From: JBQTII01 sp052387905
GTDB taxonomy: Bacteria; Actinomycetota; Actinomycetes; Sporichthyales; Sporichthyaceae
Length of the DNA stretch: 64,000 bases
NCBI GenBank assembly: GCA_052387905.1
Contig: JBQTIR010000011.1
Coordinates: forward strand, 124,001-188,000
Reading direction: 5' to 3'
Position 1 is the stretch's first letter; each line of letters opens with the position of its first letter. This document shows positions 24,970 through 33,871 of this stretch, one piece after another. The notes below the pieces were generated by a model. It ran no database searches, was not told the origin of the DNA, and saw only the letters and a program-made list of their open reading frames with translations. The translations under genes were made by a program, and so were the position numbers.

Positions 24970-25766
24970 AGACCGAGCTGACGAAAGCCTTCGCGCCCTT
25001 GCTGGACCTGCGGGCCGTCCAGTACCGCTACGACGCCGCCCCGGTGCTCACGGGCGTCGACCTCACGATCCGCCCGGGCGAGTTCCTGGGCATCGTGGGG
25101 CCGTCGGGCTCCGGCAAGACCACGCTGTTGCGCCTGCTGCTGGGCACCCTTCGCCCCCAGGCCGGAACGCTGGATCGGGCGCCGGGCCTGCGGATCGGCT
25201 ATGTCCCGCAATTGGAGAGCGTCGACTGGAATTTTCCGGTGACCCTGGCCGAGTGCGTCCTCATGGCCCGGCCGCAGCGGCGCTTTCCGTGGGCGAGCCG
25301 CGCCGAACGCGCCGAACTCCACGACGTCCTGAACCGCCTGGGCATCGCCCATCTGGCGGACCGTCACATCCGAGCCCTCTCCGGAGGCCAGCAGCAGCGG
25401 ATGTTCATCGCCCGGGCCCTCATGTGTGCCCCGGACATGTTGCTGCTCGACGAGCCGACCAACGGTGTCGACTACACCAGCCGCCACGAGATGCTGCACC
25501 TGCTCGGGGATCTCAACGCCGCGGGCACCACCATCGCGCTGACCACGCACGACCTCAACGGGGTCGCGGCGCACCTGCCGCGACTGGTGGCACTCAACGG
25601 GCATGTGGTGGCCTCCGGCAGCCCGCACGAGGTCATCACCGCTGCCGTGCTCGAGCACACCTTCAGCGCACCGATGGAGGTCCTGCAGCACCTGGGGCTG
25701 CCCGTCGTGCTGGACCCGGGCCCGCACACCGCGGTCCGGGTCGACGCCGGCCGCTGGGCGGGCTGA
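24966..25766 (+). CDS. Zn/Mn ABC transporter ATP-binding protein
   Basis: The 266-residue ATPase powers metal uptake with the neighbouring receptor and permease. Walker A GPSGSGKTT is at 45-53, the signature ALSGGQQQRM lies near 139, Walker B is LLLDEPTNGVD, and the H-loop is LTTHD. The ATG overlaps the end of the receptor gene. The VDWNFPV and Q-loop region (PQLESVDW) match metal-type ATPases. Confidence 0.92.
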   Translation: MKTELTKAFAPLLDLRAVQYRYDAAPVLTGVDLTIRPGEFLGIVGPSGSGKTTLLRLLLGTLRPQAGTLDRAPGLRIGYVPQLESVDWNFPVTLAECVLMARPQRRFPWASRAERAELHDVLNRLGIAHLADRHIRALSGGQQQRMFIARALMCAPDMLLLDEPTNGVDYTSRHEMLHLLGDLNAAGTTIALTTHDLNGVAAHLPRLVALNGHVVASGSPHEVITAAVLEHTFSAPMEVLQHLGLPVVLDPGPHTAVRVDAGRWAG

Positions 25767-25770
25767 GGAC

Positions 25771-26658
25771 GTGGAGGCAGTTTTCGAGCCCTACTCCTAC
25801 GAGTTCTTCGTCCGCGGTGTGATGGCGGCAACCATGGCCGGAGCCCTGTGCGCCCTGGTCGGGGTGTTCATCGTCCTGCGCGGGATGAGTTACATCGGGC
25901 ATGGACTCTCACACTCGATCTTCGGCGGTTTCGCGGTGTCCTCCGTGGTGGGCGCCAACTACTACCTCGGCGCCGGCATCTGGGGCCTGGCCTCGGCGCT
26001 GGCGGTCAACGCCGTTGCCCGCAGCAAGCGCATCGGCGCCGACGCCGCCATCGGGGTCATCACCACTGCGTCATTCGCGTTCGGGATCGCCTTGATCTCG
26101 GTGTTCGGCTCCCGCGGAGCGAGTTTCGACGCCGCCCTGTTCGGCAGCATCCTCGGGGTGCGACCGCTTGATCTCTGGGTCCTCGCAGGGGTCTGCGCCG
26201 GTGTGCTCGCCGTGGTGATCACCCGCTACCGCGCACTGCTGTTCACCTCGTTCGACCCCGAGGTGGCCGGCGCCCACGGCGTGCGGGTCGTCGCGACCGA
26301 CGCGCTGCTCATGCTCGTGCTCTCGGTGTCCATCCTGTGCACGCTCAACGTCATCGGGGTGACCCTCGTCGCCGCGGCGTTGGTGATCCCGGCCGTCATT
26401 GCCCGGATGCTCACGCACTCCTTCGCCCGGATGTTGGTGCTGTCCACCGCAATCGGCGGCATCTGCGGCTTCGTCGGGATGAATCTGAGCTACCACCTCG
26501 ACGTGCCGTCAGGAACGATGATCGTGCTGACCGCGGCGGCGCTGTTCGTCGTCGTCCTCGCGTTCACCAGCCTGCGTCGCATGCCGGCGGCGACTGCGCC
26601 TGCCGCGCACGGACACGGGCACGGCCACCCGCACGAAGCGCCTGTCAGCGTGCGCTGA
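25771..26658 (+). CDS. Zn/Mn ABC transporter permease
   Basis: The 295-residue membrane protein has eight or nine hydrophobic helices and the ABC-3 family segments FIVLRGMSYIGHGLSHS and TLNVIGVTLVAAALVIPA. The GTG at 25771 follows the ATPase stop by four bases, with GAGGAC just before it. The C-terminus ends in a short His-rich tail (HGHGHGHPHE) that may bind zinc, which leans toward zinc as substrate. It converges with the L,D-transpeptidase gene. Confidence 0.9.
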   Translation: MEAVFEPYSYEFFVRGVMAATMAGALCALVGVFIVLRGMSYIGHGLSHSIFGGFAVSSVVGANYYLGAGIWGLASALAVNAVARSKRIGADAAIGVITTASFAFGIALISVFGSRGASFDAALFGSILGVRPLDLWVLAGVCAGVLAVVITRYRALLFTSFDPEVAGAHGVRVVATDALLMLVLSVSILCTLNVIGVTLVAAALVIPAVIARMLTHSFARMLVLSTAIGGICGFVGMNLSYHLDVPSGTMIVLTAAALFVVVLAFTSLRRMPAATAPAAHGHGHGHPHEAPVSVR

Positions 26659-26669
26659 CCGCTCCGGCG

Positions 26670-27530
26670 TCAACGGTCGTTGACGACCCGGGGATTCGCG
26701 CCCGGCTTCAGCCAACGCACGATGGCGGCCATCTGGGCCGGGGACGCAATCTGCACGCATCCGAGTGTCGCCGAGAACGGAGCCGTCGCGTTCGAGGTGT
26801 GCATGAAGATGCCGCTGCCGCGTCCGCTGATCGGTCGCGGTCCCTTGCCCACCTTTAAACGCGGATTGTTGTAGTCGATCCACAGCCCCCAGCTCATCAT
26901 CCGGCGATCACCGGAGGTGTTGCCGCGGGATTCGATCCAGGTGTTGTAGGTCCGGCCGCGGTTCAGGTCCACCACCGAGGTCGGGAGTCGGCGTCGCCAC
27001 GGCATCGCGGTGGGCCGATCCTTCGTCGTGGAGAAGGTAGTGACGATCTTGTACACCCCGGCCGGGGTTCGCAGATCGTCCTGGCGGCGCTGTGCACGGG
27101 GGGCGAAGCCTCGGGTGCCGATCTGGGAGCGGAACACCGCGGGCTCACCGCGCAGCTGCGCGATCCGCCAACGGCCTTCGACTCGTTCCCATGCCTCGGT
27201 CCGGCTGCACCAGGCGTAGCTGCACCAGCGGTTGGTGCGTACCGTCCGTACGGCCTGGGTCGTCGTGGCCGGCAGGTCACGGGCCCACGTCGGAGCGGTC
27301 GGGACCAGGGCCGGGGAGGTCGGTCGCGACCGGGTGGCCGTTGCTGGCGCCTTGCGGGCTTTCGGTCGTGCCGTCGCCGGGGACCGGTCACCGGCAGCGG
27401 AGGTCGAGGTGAGGGAGGTGTGGGTCGCTTCGCTACCGGACTGCGTGACGCTCAGAGCGCCGGCGCTCACCCCGACCGCAACGAACGCCGCCACCAGCAG
27501 GTGTCGGCGACGGGGGGCAGGGGTGAGCAC
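26670..27530 (-). CDS. L,D-transpeptidase (YkuD family), membrane-anchored or secreted
   Basis: The 286-residue protein should cross-link peptidoglycan or attach proteins to it. The GTG at 27530 gives a short basic start (TPAPRRRH) and one hydrophobic helix at about 10-27; the open frame extends to 27605. The catalytic site is His244 in GIFMHTS and Cys258 in SATLGCVQI, the spacing of the YkuD family. The stretch 40-90 is Ala/Thr/Pro/Arg-rich and may span the wall. Confidence 0.82.
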   Translation of the reverse strand: MLTPAPRRRHLLVAAFVAVGVSAGALSVTQSGSEATHTSLTSTSAAGDRSPATARPKARKAPATATRSRPTSPALVPTAPTWARDLPATTTQAVRTVRTNRWCSYAWCSRTEAWERVEGRWRIAQLRGEPAVFRSQIGTRGFAPRAQRRQDDLRTPAGVYKIVTTFSTTKDRPTAMPWRRRLPTSVVDLNRGRTYNTWIESRGNTSGDRRMMSWGLWIDYNNPRLKVGKGPRPISGRGSGIFMHTSNATAPFSATLGCVQIASPAQMAAIVRWLKPGANPRVVNDR

Positions 27531-27647
27531 CCCACCACCTTCCGTGCCGATGTGCACGCAGGTGCGAGCCAGCGACGACCCCAGACCGGATGTTGACCCG
27601 GGCAAGGCGACGATTCGCCCGCAACGCGGTGAAACCGGGCACCCTGG

Positions 27648-30170
27648 TCAGGTGCCGCGCAGGACTGCTCCGGTGCGCGCGGCGGCCTCGGCGACCGCGC
27701 CGTCGCGGGCCGCGGTGGCTTCCTCGACGGTGAGCGTGCGGTCGGGGGCACGGAAACGCAGGGCGAAGGCCAGCGACTTCCGACCCTGACCGACCTGCTC
27801 TCCGACGTAGACGTCGAACAGCCGGATCGATTCCAGCAACGCGCCGGCGCCGGTACGCAGCGCAGCTTCCACCGCGGCGGCCGGGACGGCGGCGTCGACG
27901 ACCAATGAGACATCCTGGGTCGCCGCGGGGAACGTCGAGATGCGCGGGGCGATCACGGACTCGACCCCGGCGGCCACCAGGGCGTCCAGGTCCAGCTCGG
28001 CGGCTGCGGTGCGCGCGGGCAGCCCGAGGGTCTCCAGCACTCGAGGGTGCAGCTCACCGGCGTGCCCGATCAGGACTGACGATCCGTCAGGGGCGAGCAC
28101 CGTCAACTCGGCGCAACGGCCGGGATGCCATGGGGCGTGCTCGTCCGCCCGCACCACCACCTCCACCCCGGCGGCGCGGGCGCAGACCTGGGCAGCCTCG
28201 ATCGCATCGGCCCAGCTCCCGGGCCGGCCGGTTCCCCACCAGCCCGCCAGCTCGCGGGACCCGGACAGCACGATGGCGACCCGCCGCGGTTGGGCGGGTA
28301 GCGCAGCCTCCGTAGCTGCCAGTTCCTGCGCCGTGGCCCGCCGGTCGACGGGCAGCCGGGGCGCCGCGGGCGCATCGACCTGGGGCCGGTAGACGCGGCC
28401 CACTTCGTAGAGCGCGAGGTCGACCGAGCCGCGACTGACGTTGCGACGCAGGGCGGTCAGCAGCCCGGGAAGCAGGGTCGTGCGCAGCAACGGCTCAGCC
28501 TCGGACATCGGGTTGGCCAGGCGCAGCGCCCGCCGCCGTGCATCGCGGGGCGGCAGGCCCAGCGCGTCCCAGATCTCGGGTGCGAGGAACGGGTAGTTCA
28601 GGACCTCGACGTGCCCGGCTGCGGCCAGCGCGCGGGCTACCCCCCGGCGCCGTTGTTGCTCGCGGGTCAGTCCGCGCCCTGCGGGGGCGGCGGGCAGGAT
28701 CGCGGGGATCGAATCAAAGCCCTCGAGGCGGAGTATCTCTTCGGCCACGTCGGCCGGGTCGGTCATGTCCGGGCGCCAGGACGGGACGGTCACCGTCAGC
28801 TGCTCGCCGGTGACCTCGACCTCGGCCCCGATCTGGGCGAGGCGGTGGGTAACGACGTCGAGGCTGAGCTCGCGCCCCGCTACCCGGGTCGGATAGTTCA
28901 CGGGCAGCCTGATTCGGGTGGGATCGGGCCGACGACCTTCGTGAGTCACGGCCGTCTCGGCCGTGCCGCCACCGAGTTCGACGAGCAGGCCCGCCACGCG
29001 GGCTGCAGCCACCCATGGCAGTGCAGGGTCGACCCCACGCTCGAAGCGGCGGGAGGCTTCGCTGGGGAGTTTGTGTCGGCGCGCGGCCCGCGCGATCAGG
29101 ATCGGGTCGAAGTGGGCGGCCTCGATGACGATCTCCGAGGTGGCTTCCGAGATCTCGGTGCTTGCCCCGCCCATGACACCGGCCAGTCCGATGGGGCCGG
29201 AATCGTCGGTGATCAGCAGGTCTTCGGGATCGAGGTCGCGGACCGCTCCGTCCAAGGTCTCAAGCTTCTCCCCCGCCTGTGCCCGGCGCACCACAATCGG
29301 GCCGCGCAGTTTCGCCCGGTCGTAGGCGTGCAACGGCTGGCCCAGCTCGATCATCACGTAGTTGGTGACGTCGACGGAGAGGGAGATCGAACGCATCCCC
29401 GCCTGGTTCAGCCGCTTGCGCAGCCAGTCCGGAGAAGGTCGCGTGGGGTCGACGCCGGTGACGGCTCGGGCGACGAACTGATCGCAGCCGGCATCGTCCA
29501 GACGTACGGGATAGCCGCCGACCTCCCCGGCGAGCCTGCCGTCGACCGGATCGATGAACTCAACATCGAAGGCAGTGGCGGCCTCGCGGGCGACGCCGCG
29601 GATCGAGAGCGCGTAGCCGCGGTCGGGGGTCACGGCTATGTCGAGGATCTCGTCGTCGATGCCGAGAACCGCCCGCGCATCCAGGCCGACTCCGGTGCCC
29701 GCGGGCAGCACGATGATCCCCGCATGGTCGCGGTCGGGCATCCCGAGCTCACGCTCGGAGCAGATCATTCCGTCGGAGACGTTGCCGTAGGTCGTGCGCG
29801 CCGCGATGGCGAACCCGCCAGGAAGCACCGCGCCCGGGAGCGCCACCACGACGATGTCGCCCGGCGCGAAGTTGCGCGCACCGCAGACGATGCCGCGCGA
29901 GCCCGCGTGTTCTCCGTCGCGCTCGTTGTGCTCGGAGCCCACATCGACCCGGCAGTACCGGATGTCCTTCTTCAGTTTTTGGCTCTCGCGCAACTCCTCG
30001 ATCGAGAGCACCCGCCCGGTGACCAGCGGGCCGCTCAGCCCGGGTGCACCCGATTCGACGGTCTCAACCTCGAGTCCCGCGGCGATAATCCGCTCCGCAA
30101 CCTGACGTCCCGTCAGGTCGGCCGGAAGGGTGGGGACGAGCTCGCGGATCCAGCTCAGGGGCGCGCGCAT
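27648..30170 (-). CDS. pheT: phenylalanyl-tRNA synthetase beta subunit
   Basis: PheT is the 840-residue beta chain of the alpha2-beta2 enzyme that charges tRNA-Phe. The start is the ATG at 30170, which shares one base with the pheS stop (TGATG). The N-terminal EMAP-like tRNA-binding domain covers about 40-150, followed by the B3/B4 editing region and B5, and the FDX-ACB anticodon-binding domain at the C-terminus (PAATQDVSLVV onward). It is a standard pheST pair. No T-box or Phe-rich leader was seen. Confidence 0.96.
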   Translation of the reverse strand: MRAPLSWIRELVPTLPADLTGRQVAERIIAAGLEVETVESGAPGLSGPLVTGRVLSIEELRESQKLKKDIRYCRVDVGSEHNERDGEHAGSRGIVCGARNFAPGDIVVVALPGAVLPGGFAIAARTTYGNVSDGMICSERELGMPDRDHAGIIVLPAGTGVGLDARAVLGIDDEILDIAVTPDRGYALSIRGVAREAATAFDVEFIDPVDGRLAGEVGGYPVRLDDAGCDQFVARAVTGVDPTRPSPDWLRKRLNQAGMRSISLSVDVTNYVMIELGQPLHAYDRAKLRGPIVVRRAQAGEKLETLDGAVRDLDPEDLLITDDSGPIGLAGVMGGASTEISEATSEIVIEAAHFDPILIARAARRHKLPSEASRRFERGVDPALPWVAAARVAGLLVELGGGTAETAVTHEGRRPDPTRIRLPVNYPTRVAGRELSLDVVTHRLAQIGAEVEVTGEQLTVTVPSWRPDMTDPADVAEEILRLEGFDSIPAILPAAPAGRGLTREQQRRRGVARALAAAGHVEVLNYPFLAPEIWDALGLPPRDARRRALRLANPMSEAEPLLRTTLLPGLLTALRRNVSRGSVDLALYEVGRVYRPQVDAPAAPRLPVDRRATAQELAATEAALPAQPRRVAIVLSGSRELAGWWGTGRPGSWADAIEAAQVCARAAGVEVVVRADEHAPWHPGRCAELTVLAPDGSSVLIGHAGELHPRVLETLGLPARTAAAELDLDALVAAGVESVIAPRISTFPAATQDVSLVVDAAVPAAAVEAALRTGAGALLESIRLFDVYVGEQVGQGRKSLAFALRFRAPDRTLTVEEATAARDGAVAEAAARTGAVLRGT

Positions 30171-31279
30171 CAGAGCCCGGCTCCGAACGGAAGCGAGAAG
30201 CGGACATCGCCCTCGACCATGTCTCTCATGTCTTCCGCGCCATGGCGGAACATGACGGTGCGTTCGATGCCCATGCCGAACGCGAAGCCGCTGTAGCGCT
30301 CCGGGTCGACACCGCAGGCGATCAGCACGCGCGGGTTGACCATGCCGGCGCCGCCCCACTCGATCCAGCCCTCGGACCGGCAGGTCCGGCATGCCTTGCT
30401 CGGGTCCCCCACGGAAGCGCCTCTGCACACGAAGCACTGCAGATCGAACTCCGCGCTCGGCTCGGTGAACGGGAAGTACGAGGGGCGCCACCGGGTTCGC
30501 GTGCCGGCGCCGAACAACGTCGCCGCCAGGTGGTCCAACGTTCCGCGCAGGTGAGCCATCGTGATGCCCTCGTCGACGGCCAGGCCCTCGATCTGGTGGA
30601 AGACCGGGGTGTGGGTGGCATCGAGTTCGTCGGTGCGGAACACCCGGCCCGGGTGCACCACGTAGACCGGCAGGGCACGCTCCATCAGTGCGCGGATCTG
30701 CGTCGGCGAGGTATGGGTGCGCAGCACCAGCCCGAGTTCGGGTGGATCGATGAAGAAGGTGTCCATCATCGACCGGGAGGGGTGGTCCGCAGCGATGTTG
30801 AGCGCGTCGAAGTTGAACCACTCGGTCTCGATCTCCGGACCCTCGGCGATCTCGTACCCCATTGCGACGAATACGTCGGCCAGGTATTCCTGGGTCATCG
30901 TCAGCGGATGACGGGCCCCGGGCCTAGTGCGGGCAGTGGGCAGCGTGACGTCGACGGCCTCCGTGTGCAGAACGGCGGCGTCGCGCTCGGCCTCCAGGAT
31001 GGCGCTGCGTGCGAGCAAGGCCTCGTTGACCTCGCGCCGGGCCACCCCGACCCGCTTGCCGGCCTCGGCCTTCGCCGCCGGCGGCAGGGCACCGATCTCC
31101 CGGTTGGCCAACGCCAGCGGCGAGCGATCACCGGCCACCTCACCGCGGACGGTCTTGAGCGCGCCCAGATCGGCGGCGCCGGCGATCGCGGCCAGAGCTT
31201 CAGCTCGCATCCGGGCGATCTCGTCCGGATGCAACGGGGTGACCTCGACCGGGTCGAAGGATGAATTAGGGGCGGACAC
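30170..31279 (-). CDS. pheS: phenylalanyl-tRNA synthetase alpha subunit
   Basis: The 369-residue alpha chain carries the class II catalytic core. The N-terminal helices (about 15-90) form the coiled-coil tRNA arm. Motif 2 is seen around THTSPTQIRAL and motif 3 as FGMGIERTVM near the C-terminus. A CxxC pair is present in CRTC before EGWIEWGGAGMVNP. The region upstream (31280-31628) holds two 46-bp palindromic repeats. Confidence 0.96.
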   Translation of the reverse strand: MSAPNSSFDPVEVTPLHPDEIARMRAEALAAIAGAADLGALKTVRGEVAGDRSPLALANREIGALPPAAKAEAGKRVGVARREVNEALLARSAILEAERDAAVLHTEAVDVTLPTARTRPGARHPLTMTQEYLADVFVAMGYEIAEGPEIETEWFNFDALNIAADHPSRSMMDTFFIDPPELGLVLRTHTSPTQIRALMERALPVYVVHPGRVFRTDELDATHTPVFHQIEGLAVDEGITMAHLRGTLDHLAATLFGAGTRTRWRPSYFPFTEPSAEFDLQCFVCRGASVGDPSKACRTCRSEGWIEWGGAGMVNPRVLIACGVDPERYSGFAFGMGIERTVMFRHGAEDMRDMVEGDVRFSLPFGAGL

Positions 31280-31513
31280 CTGCGAATCCTACGGGCGATT
31301 GAGGCGAGCTGGAGCGCGAGCAACACGCAGTCGAGCGGACCGTCCGTCGCCAAAGGCGAGCGGAGGAAGGAGTGTGAGGAACGAGCACTCCTCACTCCGG
31401 CGAGCCGAAGGCGGCGGGCGTCGGGCCGTGAGCCTGCGAGCGGCCGTCCGCTCCCGAGCCGATTGAGCCCGTTGACGAGCGCAGCGAGGAACACGGGGTG
31501 ACGCCCCCTGCGC
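31280..31513. other. intergenic stretch before pheS without a gene
   Basis: With the repeats that follow, the gap between pheS and the RTX gene is 349 bases. This part is rich in short GAGCG/AGCGAG words, including GACGAGCGCAGCGAGGAAC at 31474-31492, and an imperfect hairpin around 31373-31402. No reading frame with coding character was seen. It probably contains the pheS promoter, but no clear -35/-10 pair stands out. Confidence 0.4.
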
Positions 31514-31559
31514 GACGTCCGAAGGAGTGGTCGTTATAGCGACCGTGCCTTCGGACGTC
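31514..31559. repeat. 46-bp palindromic repeat, copy A
   Basis: The 12-bp ends GACGTCCGAAGG and CCTTCGGACGTC are perfect complements. Inside, GGTCG and CGACC pair around the centre TTATAG. The copy is exactly 46 bases. It lies after the RTX gene and before pheS, both on the minus strand, and is followed after 17 bases by copy B. Confidence 0.85.
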
Positions 31560-31576
31560 CGCAGAACGCACTCCGG

Positions 31577-31622
31577 GACGTCCGAAGGAGTGGTCGTTAT
31601 AGCGACCGTGCTTTCGGACGTC
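31577..31622. repeat. 46-bp palindromic repeat, copy B
   Basis: This copy differs from A by one base (C to T at position 36 of the repeat, which gives a G-U pair with position 11-12 in RNA). The distance from the start of A to the start of B is 63 bases. It ends six bases before the stop of the RTX gene. Confidence 0.85.
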
Positions 31623-31628
31623 CGCGGC

Positions 31629-32954
31629 CTAACAGCGCTTGGGCGACGGGTCGCGGTCGGCGCCGGGTGAGCAGGTGTCCCGCCCCGGACCGCCGTCGAG
31701 GGCGTCGCGCCCCGACTGGCCACGCAGGTCATCGCGCCCGAGGCCGCCGGACAAGGCGTCGTCCCCGTCACCGGCGCGCAGGGTGTCGGTCCCGTCACCG
31801 CCGGAGAGAAGATCGGCTGAATCCCCTGCCTCCAGGGTGTCCCTGCCGTCCTGGCCCCGCAGATCATCGCGCCCGCTCCCACCCACCAGCAGGTCGTTGC
31901 CGTCGCCGCCCGCCAGCTCGTCCCGCCCCGAACCCCCGCACAGGATGTCCTTTCCGCCGCGACCGTCGATGTCGTCGTCACCAGGGCCGCCGTGCAGCAC
32001 CTCGTCGGCCCCGGAGCCGCGCAGCCGGTCGTCGCGATTGGTACCGAACACCGCCCGGTAGCCGGCGGGAATGCCTGCGCCGGGCGCGCAGGCGGCCGCG
32101 GTCGCGGGCGCAGCGTCCGCCGCACCGCACACGACGTTGTTGTCGAAGGAGCCCGCAATGAACTGGGCCATCCGGGTGGAACCGCCGGTGAAGCTCGTCG
32201 CGCACCGCGACTGGGCTTTGGCGAGGGGCTCTGCACCACCGGCGATCCAGAGCGGCGCCGCCTCCATCGGGTGCAGCGGGGTGAAATGCGAAAGCCACGG
32301 CAGGCGGTAGCTGAGCTCGGCGTTGCTCGCGTGGTAGCCGCCGGTGATCTCGCCCCATTGGAAGGCGGTGGAGTAGAGCCCGACCTCCTCGACGCCGTGG
32401 GTGCGCAGGTAATCGAAGGCACCCTGCAGGTCGGCGGCGTTCGCGACGCCGCTGCCCTCCCAGCTGTTCGCGGTTTCGACGTCCAGCCACCAGGTGCGGC
32501 CCTCGATGGGTACCCCAGCGACGCTCGCGATCCGCAGGGCCTCTGCCGCGGTGTGCCAGCCGTAGTTGTAGGCGCAGCCGGCATCGGATGCTGTGCTGGC
32601 GTCCCGGCACACTGCGCGATCGCTGTCCCCGGCCACGCCCCATCGCGCGCTCAATGGCCCCGGGTTGCCGGTGTTGATGTAGAGCCCCGCGGTGTGGGGC
32701 AGGTCCTCGGCCCAGGCGAACTGATCGCCCAGGCACGGATTCGCGCTGAACGCGCGTCCCCCGTTGACCCCCACGATCCCGAAGGCGCCGCCGGTCGGAT
32801 AAGGCCCGCCGCACTGCGGGTGGGAGATGTCGAACCCGATCGAGCCGGGCGGCGCGAGGGAGATCGCATCGGCAACCGGAGTCGCGGCGGCCAGTGCCGG
32901 GAGCATCAGCGCAAGCGCCGCGACCAGTCGGGCGGTCCTGCGGCGCGGGCTCAT
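31629..32954 (-). CDS. secreted GH25/DUF1906-like protein with C-terminal RTX calcium repeats
   Basis: The 441-residue protein has a signal peptide (1-30, PRRRTARLVAALALMLPALAAA). The domain at about 35-290 looks like a lysozyme-like TIM barrel of the GH25 or DUF1906 type, with GFDISHPQ, WWLDVETANSW, GLYSTAFQWGEITGGY and APLWIAGG. The C-terminal 310-425 is a row of RTX nonapeptides (GGxGxDxLxG), which bind calcium and fold after export. The ATG at 32954 lies four bases after the upstream methyltransferase stop. Secretion here would be by Sec, unlike classical RTX toxins. The substrate is unproven. Confidence 0.82.
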   Translation of the reverse strand: MSPRRRTARLVAALALMLPALAAATPVADAISLAPPGSIGFDISHPQCGGPYPTGGAFGIVGVNGGRAFSANPCLGDQFAWAEDLPHTAGLYINTGNPGPLSARWGVAGDSDRAVCRDASTASDAGCAYNYGWHTAAEALRIASVAGVPIEGRTWWLDVETANSWEGSGVANAADLQGAFDYLRTHGVEEVGLYSTAFQWGEITGGYHASNAELSYRLPWLSHFTPLHPMEAAPLWIAGGAEPLAKAQSRCATSFTGGSTRMAQFIAGSFDNNVVCGAADAAPATAAACAPGAGIPAGYRAVFGTNRDDRLRGSGADEVLHGGPGDDDIDGRGGKDILCGGSGRDELAGGDGNDLLVGGSGRDDLRGQDGRDTLEAGDSADLLSGGDGTDTLRAGDGDDALSGGLGRDDLRGQSGRDALDGGPGRDTCSPGADRDPSPKRC

Positions 32955-32958
32955 GCCC

Positions 32959-33789
32959 CTACTCAACCCGACGTTGCGCCCGCGCGCTGGCATACAGGCA
33001 CACCGCGGCAGCGGCCGCCAGGTTCAGGCTCTCGGCCCGGCCATGGATGGGAACCCGCACCACGTGGTCGGCGAGTTGGCGGATTTCACCAGGAAGGCCC
33101 CACGCCTCGTTGCCGAACAGCCAGGCAGTGGGACGCGCCAACTCCCCGGCGTCATCAAGGGAATCGAGGTCGTCGGGTCCGCTGCCGTCGGCGGCCAGCA
33201 CGGTCAGTCCGCGGGATTTCAACGCGGTGACGGCGGCCTCGATGTCGTGGTCCACGCTGACCGGAAGGTGGAACAGGCTCCCGGCCGAGCCGCGGACGCA
33301 CTTGGGGTTGTAGACGTCGACGCTGGCGCGGCTGAGCACGACAGCGTCCGCCCCGGCCGCGTCGGCCACCCGGATCACGGTGCCGGCGTTACCCGGGTCG
33401 CGGGCCTGGGCCAGCAGCGCCACCAGACGCGGCGGACCGGATGGCGCCGCATCCAGTGCGGCGTCGAGGGAGACGTCCAGGAAGCGGCAGACCGCCACCA
33501 GGCCCTGGGGCGTGACTGTCCCGGCCAGCGATTCCATGACGGCACCGGAGACCCGGTGCACGCTGGTCCCGCTGCTTGCGGCGGCGCTGACCAGATCGCC
33601 GTGTCGCGCGGCGGCCTCGGCGGTGACGAACACCTCGACAACGCAGCCTGGCACCTCGAGCGCCTCGCGGACAGCTTGCGGACCCTCCGCGACAAAGCGC
33701 CGGGCTTCGGCGCGGAAGGCGCGTTTGGCCAGCCGCCGCGCCGCCGCCACCGGCGCCGACCGGATCGAGGTGAGCTCAACTCCGGACAT
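32959..33789 (-). CDS. SpoU/TrmH-family RNA 2'-O-methyltransferase
   Basis: This 276-residue knotted methyltransferase should methylate a ribose in rRNA or tRNA using SAM. The N-terminal part (about 10-85) resembles the SpoU substrate-binding domain. The three family motifs are NAGTVIR (motif 1), LFGNEAWGL (motif 2) and HGRAESLNLAAAAAV (motif 3). It lies between rplT and pheS, the usual place for such a gene in Actinobacteria. The exact target base cannot be told. Confidence 0.92.
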   Translation of the reverse strand: MSGVELTSIRSAPVAAARRLAKRAFRAEARRFVAEGPQAVREALEVPGCVVEVFVTAEAAARHGDLVSAAASSGTSVHRVSGAVMESLAGTVTPQGLVAVCRFLDVSLDAALDAAPSGPPRLVALLAQARDPGNAGTVIRVADAAGADAVVLSRASVDVYNPKCVRGSAGSLFHLPVSVDHDIEAAVTALKSRGLTVLAADGSGPDDLDSLDDAGELARPTAWLFGNEAWGLPGEIRQLADHVVRVPIHGRAESLNLAAAAAVCLYASARAQRRVE

Positions 33790-33800
33790 CAGAACACCGA

Positions 33801-33846
33801 GACGTCCGAAGGACCGGTTGCTATTGCAGCCACTCCTTCGGACGTC
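33801..33846. repeat. 46-bp palindromic repeat, copy C
   Basis: The ends GACGTCCGAAGG and CCTTCGGACGTC are perfect 12-bp complements; the inner part is GGTTGCTATTGCAGCC. Compared with copy A, repeat position 19/28 changes from C-G to T-A, keeping the pair. It fills most of the gap between rplT and the methyltransferase gene. Confidence 0.85.
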
Positions 33847-33871
33847 CGCGAGGGATCGAGCAGGGAACAGC

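Noticed and set aside
25771..26658. Upstream start at 25603 for the metal permease
   Set aside because: It would overlap the ATPase gene by 164 bases and add a non-membrane segment unlike the family; the GTG at 25771 has a better ribosome site.
31280..31513. T-box or tRNA gene before pheS
   Set aside because: No cloverleaf, no T-box sequence and no specifier-like stem were seen; the stretch consists of GC-rich GAGCG words.
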